5,280 bases of DNA from an uncultured Paracoccaceae bacterium. GTDB lineage: Bacteria > Pseudomonadota > Alphaproteobacteria > Rhodobacterales > Rhodobacteraceae. Location: NCBI GenBank assembly GCA_913054485.1, contig CAJXHQ010000268.1, positions 1 to 5,280 of the forward strand, written 5' to 3'. Shown piece after piece: positions 1-4,762 of the stretch. The position numbers were made by a program, and so were the translations under genes. Within the stretch, counting starts at the first letter, position 1, and the number at the start of each line of letters is the position of its first letter. The notes beneath the pieces are model-generated. The model was not told where the DNA came from, searched no databases, and was given only the letters and a program-made list of their open reading frames with translations.

Positions 1-1500
1 CTGTGGCCGGTTGCGCCCGGCCCAGGCCGCGCGCCAGCCTGCACGGGTGATCGCAGTCACGGTTATGGCCGTCAGCAGCCAGAAGAACCAGGTGATCGGC
101 CCGCGGAACAGGATCGCCGGATCGCTGCCTGACATCAGCATGGCCTGCCGGAAATTGTCTTCCAGAAGGGGCCCGAGGATGAAAGCGATAAGGAAGGGGG
201 CGGCCGGCACCCGGTAGCGCATCATCATGTAGCCGACCCAGCCCATCACGCACATCACCCCGATATCGAAGATGTTGTTATTGACCGCATAGACCCCGTA
301 GATGCAGAGCACCAGAACACCCGGAACCAGGATGCGGCGCGGGATGTCGGCGACATATTTGAAGCCCCGGATCGCGGCCGAACCGATGAAAAACAGGAAG
401 ACCGAGCTGACGATCAGGCCAATGAACAGCCCGTAGATGATATCGACGTTCAGGATGAACATCATCGGCCCAGGCTGCAGCCCGTGGATCATGAAGGCGC
501 CGATGATGATTGCGGTTATCACGTCCCCCGGCACGCCAAGTGCCAGCAGCGGGATCAGGGTGGCACCCGCGACACCGTTGTTGCCGGCCTCAGCCGCCGC
601 AACGCCCTCGACCTCGCCCTTGCCGAAGTTCTCCTTGTTTTTTGATTTCCGCCGCGCCTCGGAATAGCTGAGGAAGGCAGAAGGTGCTGCGCCAATACCG
701 GGGATGGAGCCCATGAAGACCCCGATCAGGCTGCCGCGCACGATGGATTTGAAGCTGCGGCGGTAGTCGGCGAAAGTGACCTTGTTGGCGCCCAGTTTAC
801 GTGCCTTGCCCAGATGCCCTTCGGGATGCCAGACCATGGCCAGCACCTCGGGGATGGCAAAAAGACCGATCAGCACGGCGATGAAGTTCAGCCCGCCCAT
901 CATCGATGGGTTGCCCAGTGTGAAGCGATTGGTGCCATAGACCAGATCCAACCCGATGGTGGCCAGCAGCAGGCCCAGCATCGCCGACAGCGCGCCGCGC
1001 AGCAGGCTGTCGCCGGAGACGCCCGCAATGATCGTCAGCGAGAACAGGATCAGCGTGAAAAACTCGGGCGGCCCGAAGCTGAGCGCAAAAGACGCCAGCC
1101 AGCCGACAAACAGGATCAGCGACAGGTTCGAAATCACATCCGCCGTGCAGGAGGCCCAGAGCGCCATGCCAAGGGCCCGGCCTGCCTCGCCCTTTTCAGC
1201 CATTGGATAACCATCAAGGATGGTGGCAGACGACGCGGGCGTGCCCGGTGTCTTGATCAGGATCGCCGGGATAGACCCGCCAAAAATGCCGCCCTTATAG
1301 ACGCCCAAGAGCAGCAGGATGCCTGTGATCGGCTGCATGGCAAAGGTGAAGGGCAGTGTCAGCGCCACGGCCATGGTGGCAGACATGCCGGGGATGGCGC
1401 CGCCGATCACGCCGATGCCGACACCAATGAACAGAGCCAGGAAGGATTCAAAATTTCCGACCAGGGCAAGCCCGGCCAGGATGCTGTCGGCAAAGCTCAT
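1..1500 (-). CDS. tctA: TctA-family large permease subunit of a tripartite tricarboxylate transporter (3' end cut by window edge)
   Basis: This is the large integral-membrane subunit of a tripartite tricarboxylate transporter (TTT). In the family it forms the ion-coupled translocation channel in the inner membrane for carboxylates delivered by the periplasmic protein TctC. Translating from the ATG at 1500-1498 gives 500 open codons up to the left edge, close to the family's usual length of about 500, so only the last few residues are probably missing. Most of it is long hydrophobic stretches. Family hallmarks are visible: IGGAIPGMSATMA at residues 32-44, YKGGIFGGSIPAILIKTPGTP at 68-88, and a second, related half with MGSIPGIGAAPSA at 263-275 and AEAGNNGVAGATLIPLLALGVPG at 303-325 (key residues N307, N308, P317, G322, P324). 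The start overlaps the tctB stop as ATGA, with GAGG a few bases upstream, which indicates translational coupling. Family assignment is firm; the transported substrate is unknown. Confidence 0.95.
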   Translation of the reverse strand, partial: MSFADSILAGLALVGNFESFLALFIGVGIGVIGGAIPGMSATMAVALTLPFTFAMQPITGILLLLGVYKGGIFGGSIPAILIKTPGTPASSATILDGYPMAEKGEAGRALGMALWASCTADVISNLSLILFVGWLASFALSFGPPEFFTLILFSLTIIAGVSGDSLLRGALSAMLGLLLATIGLDLVYGTNRFTLGNPSMMGGLNFIAVLIGLFAIPEVLAMVWHPEGHLGKARKLGANKVTFADYRRSFKSIVRGSLIGVFMGSIPGIGAAPSAFLSYSEARRKSKNKENFGKGEVEGVAAAEAGNNGVAGATLIPLLALGVPGDVITAIIIGAFMIHGLQPGPMMFILNVDIIYGLFIGLIVSSVFLFFIGSAAIRGFKYVADIPRRILVPGVLVLCIYGVYAVNNNIFDIGVMCVMGWVGYMMMRYRVPAAPFLIAFILGPLLEDNFRQAMLMSGSDPAILFRGPITWFFWLLTAITVTAITRAGWRAAWAGRNRPQ

Positions 1501-1988
1501 GGCAGCCTCACGAAGTTGCCCTGCGGCACTGCCACACCTGCCACATGGGCAAAGAAGGCATAGAGCACGAGGGGAAGGATCACGGCGCAGATCAGCGCCG
1601 TCTTGGGATGGCGCGTCTGCACCAGAAAGGCGGTGGCGGCAAAGACCGCCATGGAGGTCCAGACCATGCCGATGCGCGGCATCGCCCAGATCGCGGCCAG
1701 CATGATCACGGCCATCACCGCCAGACGCAGCATGCCTGCGCGGCGGTCCCCGATATCCTCATTCAGCTTGTCGCCCTCTACCGGGTGCTGAAAAGCGGTG
1801 GCCAGCAGCCCCAGACCGGTCAGCGCAGTCAGCCCGGCCAGAACATAGGGCCAGAACAGCGGCGACAGGATGACATTGGGCACATTGCTGGGCGACGAGA
1901 CCCAGGCAGGTATGCCCGCCAGGATCAGAAACCCTGACAATGCCAGGCAGAACAGCCCAAGGTGGATATGAGATTTACGAGTGTTCAT
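1497..1988 (-). CDS. tctB: TctB-family small membrane subunit of a tripartite tricarboxylate transporter
   Basis: This is a 163-residue protein corresponding to the poorly conserved small membrane subunit of TTT systems, which works with TctA in the inner membrane. Hydrophobic segments lie at about residues 10-29, 46-66, 86-103, 107-125 and 130-150, separated by a charged loop (about 69-88); the protein ends in a short GVAVPQGNFVRLP tail typical of the family. The start chosen is the ATG at 1988-1986, because GGAGGGG (1993-1999 on the opposite strand) sits just upstream and the protein then begins with a short basic N-terminus followed directly by the first membrane segment. An in-frame start at 2063 would add 25 polar residues that run through the intercistronic hairpin and is unlikely. 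The identification rests on size, topology and position between tctC and tctA more than on sharp motifs. Confidence 0.9.
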   Translation of the reverse strand: MNTRKSHIHLGLFCLALSGFLILAGIPAWVSSPSNVPNVILSPLFWPYVLAGLTALTGLGLLATAFQHPVEGDKLNEDIGDRRAGMLRLAVMAVIMLAAIWAMPRIGMVWTSMAVFAATAFLVQTRHPKTALICAVILPLVLYAFFAHVAGVAVPQGNFVRLP

Positions 1989-1992
1989 GGCT

Positions 1993-1999
1993 CCCCTCC
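1993..1999 (-). promoter_or_regulatory. Strong ribosome binding site of tctB
   Basis: The minus strand reads GGAGGGG followed by AGCC and then ATG. This near-ideal Shine-Dalgarno element fixes the tctB start at 1988 and excludes the longer in-frame start at 2063. It lies immediately downstream of the 2006-2044 hairpin in the transcript. Confidence 0.75.
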
Positions 2000-2005
2000 A
2001 TGCAC

Positions 2006-2044
2006 GGAATGCGCCGGTCCGCGAGTGCTGCGGCGGCGCATTCC
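2006..2044 (-). repeat. Intercistronic inverted repeat (RNA hairpin) between tctC and tctB
   Basis: GGAATGCGCCG (2006-2016) is perfectly complementary to CGGCGCATTCC (2034-2044). Inside it, after a two-base bulge, CCGC (2019-2022) pairs with GCGG (2030-2033) around a seven-base loop, so about 15 base pairs can form. The stem lies between the tctC stop and the tctB ribosome binding site. No T-run follows it in the direction of transcription, so it is not a classical intrinsic terminator. By analogy with other binding-protein transporter operons, it probably protects the tctC message from 3' exonucleases or causes partial termination, so that the binding protein is made in excess over the permease. 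That role is inference; the pairing is seen directly. Confidence 0.8.
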
Positions 2045-2075
2045 TGTTGTCTCGGTCTTTCAAGTGCAGTCCGGA

Positions 2076-3050
2076 TCAGCCTTCGATCCGCATGCCCAGC
2101 TCATCCACAAGCGCGCGGAAGGCTTCGTACTGCTGCAGGATGAACTCGCCGGATTTCTCCGGGTCCATCAGCTCGATCACCGACCCGCGGGCAGTCATCT
2201 TGTCGACAAAGCCCTGATCCGCAGTGGCCGAAGCCATCCACTCGCCCCATTTGGCGGAGACATCATCGGGCAGATCGGCGGGGCCTGCGATGCCGGTCCA
2301 GCCGACCAGCTTGTGCAGCTCGGGCTTGTTCAGCTCGGCCGCGGTCGGCGCGTCAAAGCCGGTGATCGGCTCGGCGGTGGTCACCAGGATCGGCTTCAGC
2401 TGGCCGTTGGCCACAAAGCTCGACAGGGCCGAGGAGTTGGTGCACAGGAAATTGGCAGTGCCGTTCAGAACCGCCGTGGCCGCACCGCCGCCGCCCTTTT
2501 GCGGGATGTGTGTCGCCTGTTTCAGCGGCTCTTCGACGCCGAATTCCTTCAGCACCATTACAGCCGCCAGATGCAGCAGCGAGCCGACGCCGGAGGAGGA
2601 ATAGGTGACGCCGCCGTCTTTGGCTTTGGCGACCAGATCATCGATCGATTCAATGCCGGAATTGGGCGTCACAGCGCAGGCGACCGGGTTGATCTCGTAG
2701 ACGGTCACAAACCGGAAATCATCCAGCGTGTAAGGCAGCGTCGCCTTCATCGCCGGGCTGACAGAGTGCGAACCGACACGGGCAAACAGCATGGTGTAGC
2801 CGTCGCTTTTGGCGTTCTGCACGGCCACAGACCCTGTCGCGCCGCCGGCGCCGGTCACGTTGGCCATCACCAGCGGTTTGCCTACCGCGTTACCCAGCGG
2901 TTCAGCGATGGAGCGCGCGGAGATGTCAGTGGCACCGCCGGCACCGTATGGAATGATCATGTTGATCGGACGTTCGGGGTAATCCGCCAAAACGGCAGTT
3001 CCGAATACGCTGAGCGTGAGAGCAGCAGCCCCCAGAATTCTGGCTTTCAT
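2076..3050 (-). CDS. tctC: TctC/Bug-family periplasmic substrate-binding protein of a tripartite tricarboxylate transporter
   Basis: This 324-residue exported solute receptor captures a carboxylate in the periplasm and hands it to TctAB. A Sec-type signal peptide is clear: basic residues K2 and R4, a hydrophobic core to about residue 18, and probable cleavage after A22 (VLA|DYPERP). The mature protein begins with the family hallmark YPERPI. Next come the ligand-loop motif PYGAGGATD (34-42), a second loop GAGGATGS (67-74), the SSSGVGSLLHLA segment (151-162) and the GWTGIAGPADLP segment (250-261). Both glycine-rich loops and the Asp at 42 are where Bug-family proteins bind the ligand's carboxylates. 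The length is standard for the family. The start is supported by GGGAGGA eight bases upstream. It is first in its operon and divergent from the complex II-like genes. The ligand cannot be predicted from sequence; TctC homologues bind citrate, dicarboxylates, aromatic acids and others. Confidence 0.95.
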   Translation of the reverse strand: MKARILGAAALTLSVFGTAVLADYPERPINMIIPYGAGGATDISARSIAEPLGNAVGKPLVMANVTGAGGATGSVAVQNAKSDGYTMLFARVGSHSVSPAMKATLPYTLDDFRFVTVYEINPVACAVTPNSGIESIDDLVAKAKDGGVTYSSSGVGSLLHLAAVMVLKEFGVEEPLKQATHIPQKGGGGAATAVLNGTANFLCTNSSALSSFVANGQLKPILVTTAEPITGFDAPTAAELNKPELHKLVGWTGIAGPADLPDDVSAKWGEWMASATADQGFVDKMTARGSVIELMDPEKSGEFILQQYEAFRALVDELGMRIEG

Positions 3051-3058
3051 GTTCCTGT

Positions 3059-3065
3059 TCCTCCC
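3059..3065 (-). promoter_or_regulatory. Ribosome binding site of tctC
   Basis: The minus strand reads GGGAGGA, then eight bases, then the ATG at 3050. It supports this start, which also gives a well-formed signal peptide. Confidence 0.75.
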
Positions 3066-3073
3066 TAAGAACG

Positions 3074-3088
3074 GGCCGGTCTCCGGCC
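3074..3088 (-). repeat. Small perfect inverted repeat in the tctC 5' leader
   Basis: GGCCGG-TCT-CCGGCC forms a six-pair, all-GC stem with a three-base loop. It lies about 24 bases upstream of the tctC ATG and just ahead of its ribosome binding site. No T-run follows in the tctC direction. It could stabilise the 5' end of the message or be a protein-binding palindrome. The structure is visible; a function is not. Confidence 0.5.
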
Positions 3089-3142
3089 AAAGGGCGGGTA
3101 TTTTCCCTGTCCCATGGGTTGAGGAGAATACGGATATCTTCC

Positions 3143-3171
3143 CTTATAAAAAGCACCATTTCATTACGCGT
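3143..3171 (-). promoter_or_regulatory. Candidate sigma-70-type promoter for tctCBA
   Basis: On the minus strand a TATAAG box (3143-3148) matches the -10 consensus at five of six positions and lies in an AT-rich stretch, about 95 bases upstream of the tctC start. At the -35 distance (17-bp spacing) the sequence is ACGCGT (3166-3171), which is not a -35 match but lies inside one copy of the repeated palindrome. A weak -35 overlapped by a possible operator would suit a regulated promoter. This is a tentative call made by eye. Confidence 0.35.
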
Positions 3172-3173
3172 TA
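3164..3173. repeat. Near-palindrome TTACGCGTTA, copy 1 (possible operator)
   Basis: This 10-mer differs by one base from the perfect palindrome TAACGCGTTA and shares ACGCGTTA exactly with the copy at 3271-3280. It overlaps the -35 position of the candidate tctC promoter. The two copies are 107 bp apart. A shared transcription factor site is possible, but the motif is short. Confidence 0.3.
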
Positions 3174-3270
3174 TGAAAGCAATACTTACAGAGCTCCTGT
3201 TCGCGCCTTTGTTTTCATGCTGTTTCAGCCTGATTAGAGCGGCGCAGGTGAAGTGTAAGCACTGCTAAAG

Positions 3271-3280
3271 AAACGCGTTA
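3271..3280. repeat. Near-palindrome AAACGCGTTA, copy 2 (possible operator)
   Basis: This is the second copy of the ACGCGTTA element, in the same orientation as the one at 3164-3173 and again one mismatch from TAACGCGTTA. It lies 75 bases upstream of the start of the iron-sulfur subunit gene, in the AT-rich zone where the rightward promoter should be. I could not find a convincing -10/-35 pair for that promoter. Confidence 0.3.
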
Positions 3281-3355
3281 GAACTGGTTCCTTTGTGTTA
3301 GCCCTACTCGCATCTAAAACGGAGGGGCACGAAACGATAAAGGCCGGAACGCGCC

Positions 3356-4084
3356 GTGGAAGCTGCAGAAAACACACTGGAAGTCTCGGTCTGGCGGGGC
3401 GGGGAAGACGGGGAATATCAGACCTTTCAGGTCCCCGCGCAGGAAAACCAGACCATCTTGGATGTGGTGAGCTGGATTCAGCAATACGCCGATCCGACCC
3501 TGACCTACCGCTTTGCCTGCCGCGTGGGCATGTGCGGCTCCTGTGCGATGATGGTCAACGGCAAGCCGCGCTGGACCTGTCGCACGCACGTGAAGAAGGC
3601 CACCGAGGGCGCCGACAAGATCGAGATCGCACCGCTGCGCAACCTGCCGGTGATCAAGGATCTGGCCGCCGATATGGACCCGTTCTTTGACAAATGGGTC
3701 AAGGCCGGGGCCGTACACCATCCCACCCGCACCCGCGATGACGCCATTGAAACGATCACCCCGGATGAACCGGGCCGGGTGGAGGCTGCCAAGGCCATCG
3801 AATGCATCAACTGCTCGGTCTGTTATGCGGGCTGCGATACGGTGGCCAATAATCCGGATTATCTGGGGCCGGCGGCGCTGCAACGGGCCTGGACGCTGTA
3901 TAATGACGCCAAGGATGCGGACAGGCAGGCGATCCTGGACAATGTGTCCGGCGTCGGCGGCTGCCACAACTGCCACACGCAGGGCAGCTGCACGATGTAC
4001 TGCCCGAATGAGCTGGACCCGCTCAGCGCCATTGCGGGGCTGAAGCGCGTGACGGCGCAGAATTTCTTCAAGCGGAAGGGGTAG
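3356..4084 (+). CDS. frdB: Succinate dehydrogenase/fumarate reductase-type iron-sulfur subunit (FrdB-like)
   Basis: This 242-residue electron-transfer subunit of a complex II-like enzyme passes electrons between the flavoprotein and the quinone site on the cytoplasmic face of the membrane. The N-terminal ferredoxin domain has the [2Fe-2S] ligands C55, C60, C63 and C75 (ACRVGMCGSC...WTC). The C-terminal domain has C150, C153, C156 and C216 for [4Fe-4S], and C160, C206 and C212 for [3Fe-4S] (CINCSVCYAGC and NCHTQGSCTMYCP). Within each domain the spacing matches E. coli FrdB, as do context residues such as GPAAL and LDP..AI, so it resembles FrdB more than SdhB. The start is GTG at 3356: an in-frame stop (TAA, 3338-3340) lies just upstream and no ATG or TTG lies between. 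The ribosome binding site is weak. It is first in its operon, ending 4 bases before the next gene. The physiological direction, succinate oxidation or fumarate reduction, is not decided by this subunit. Confidence 0.93.
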   Translation: MEAAENTLEVSVWRGGEDGEYQTFQVPAQENQTILDVVSWIQQYADPTLTYRFACRVGMCGSCAMMVNGKPRWTCRTHVKKATEGADKIEIAPLRNLPVIKDLAADMDPFFDKWVKAGAVHHPTRTRDDAIETITPDEPGRVEAAKAIECINCSVCYAGCDTVANNPDYLGPAALQRAWTLYNDAKDADRQAILDNVSGVGGCHNCHTQGSCTMYCPNELDPLSAIAGLKRVTAQNFFKRKG

Positions 4085-4088
4085 GCAT

Positions 4089-4421
4089 ATGCTCGACTTG
4101 CGCCTTTACATGGCTCAGCGGCTGTCGGCGATGGTGATGATCCCGCTGACGCTCGGCCACCTGGCGGTGATGATCTACGCCATGCGCGGCGGGCTCACCG
4201 GCGGAGAAATCCTGGCCCGCACACAAGGATCTCTCTTCTGGTTCCTGTTCTACGGAACCTTTGTTGCAGCGGTCTCGGTGCATGGCGCAATCGGATTGCG
4301 CGTCATCGTGCATGAAACCTTCGGCACCCGGGGCCGCGCGCTGATGCTGTTGACCTGGGGCAGCTGCCTTGTTCTGTTCCTGATGGGAGCACGCGCCGTT
4401 CTGGCCGTGACGCTGGCATGA
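4089..4421 (+). CDS. Complex II-like membrane anchor subunit 1 (succinate dehydrogenase cytochrome b family)
   Basis: This 110-residue membrane protein has three hydrophobic segments (about 14-32, 48-72 and 84-107), the topology of SdhC/SdhD/FrdC/FrdD anchors that bind haem b and quinone and fix the catalytic subunits to the inner membrane. RLSA at 11-14 followed by H24 in helix I, and SVHGAIGLR (63-71) with H65 in helix II, match the Sdh_cyt pattern (R-x-S...H and H-x3-G-x-R). H24 and H65 are the likely haem ligands. The start is supported by GGGG (4078-4081) seven bases before the ATG. It begins 4 bases after the iron-sulfur gene and overlaps the next gene by ATGA. It resembles the next gene product, including the spacing of both histidines. 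Whether it should be called SdhC- or FrdC-like cannot be settled by eye. Confidence 0.85.
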   Translation: MLDLRLYMAQRLSAMVMIPLTLGHLAVMIYAMRGGLTGGEILARTQGSLFWFLFYGTFVAAVSVHGAIGLRVIVHETFGTRGRALMLLTWGSCLVLFLMGARAVLAVTLA

Positions 4422-4759
4422 TCCGTCCGCACCGTACACATCCGCTCTGGTATGCCTATATGGCGCACCGCCTGTCCGGCCTGGCGCTGGTCCTGTTTCT
4501 GCCTGCACATTTCTATGTGCTGGGGCTGGCGCTGACCGACATGGCTGCCTTTGACGGCTTCATGACATTTGCCAGCCACCCGCTGGTGAAGCTTGCTGAG
4601 TTTGGCCTGGTCTTCCTGCTGGCGATCCACATCTTCGGCGGCCTGCGTCTGCTGGCACTGGAGTTCCTGCCCTGGAGCGCGCCGCAGAAAACCCTCGCGG
4701 CGGCCACGGTGGCCGTGGCGTTTCTTCTTTCCGGCACTTTCTTTCTGCAGGCGGTCTGA
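4418..4759 (+). CDS. Complex II-like membrane anchor subunit 2 (succinate dehydrogenase cytochrome b family)
   Basis: This 113-residue, three-helix membrane protein (hydrophobic segments about 19-40, 58-82 and 92-112) is the second anchor of the complex. It shows the Sdh_cyt signature even more clearly than its neighbour: HRLSG at 17-21, then H31 (PAHFYVLG) in helix I, and AIHIFGGLRLLALE (69-82) with H71 in helix II. R18 and S20 lie where quinone-site residues occur in SdhC. The histidines align with those of anchor 1 (R+13 to the first; six residues before the GLR arginine for the second), so the two genes look like an old tandem duplication. Its ATG overlaps the stop of the upstream gene (ATGA) and there is no good ribosome binding site, so translation is probably coupled. 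It ends three bases before the flavoprotein gene. Confidence 0.87.
   Translation: MIRPHRTHPLWYAYMAHRLSGLALVLFLPAHFYVLGLALTDMAAFDGFMTFASHPLVKLAEFGLVFLLAIHIFGGLRLLALEFLPWSAPQKTLAAATVAVAFLLSGTFFLQAV
4749..4754 (+). promoter_or_regulatory. Ribosome binding site of the flavoprotein gene
   Basis: AGGCGG lies inside the end of anchor 2 with eight bases to the ATG at 4763. It supports this start, which places the FAD-binding beta strand (DILILGSGGAG) at residues 13-23, as expected for the family. Confidence 0.6.
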
Positions 4760-4762
4760 GCA

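Larger units (their letters stand above)
3051..3355. promoter_or_regulatory. Divergent intergenic control region between the transporter and complex II-like operons
   Basis: This 305-bp spacer separates two head-to-head operons and must hold both promoters. Its centre (about 3120-3320) is clearly more AT-rich than the coding DNA on either side. It contains a hairpin in the tctC leader (3074-3088), a possible tctC promoter (3143-3171), two near-identical short palindromes (3164-3173 and 3271-3280) and a purine-rich GGAGGGG at 3321-3327. I see no convincing small gene and no RNA gene. No regulator gene lies in the window. Shared control of both operons by one carboxylate-responsive regulator is plausible but not shown. 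Confidence 0.7.

Noticed and set aside
814..1563. Plus-strand open frame of 249 codons opposite tctA
   Set aside because: The protein is extremely polar and low in complexity (Gln, Arg, Asp, Gly), with no motif, and lies fully opposite a well-conserved tctA. It is a shadow of the membrane protein's codon pattern.
2006..2044. Intrinsic terminator after tctC
   Set aside because: The stem is strong enough, but no T-run follows in the minus-strand direction. It is listed as an intercistronic hairpin instead.
1989..2063. Longer tctB start at 2063 adding 25 residues
   Set aside because: The extension is polar, unlike TctB N-termini, and is encoded by the hairpin region. The ATG at 1988 has an excellent ribosome binding site.
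1962..3068. Plus-strand open frame of 368 codons opposite tctC
   Set aside because: It is antisense to tctC, which has a signal peptide and family signature motifs. No domain is recognisable in the antisense translation.
3016..3237. Possible small plus-strand gene in the spacer (73 codons)
   Set aside because: It begins inside tctC on the opposite strand, has no ribosome binding site, and its AT-rich part shows no coding-like codon pattern. The spacer is better explained as regulatory.
3314..3976. Minus-strand open frame of 220 codons opposite the iron-sulfur subunit
   Set aside because: The opposite strand encodes all eleven cluster-ligand cysteines in correct spacing; the antisense frame has no family features.
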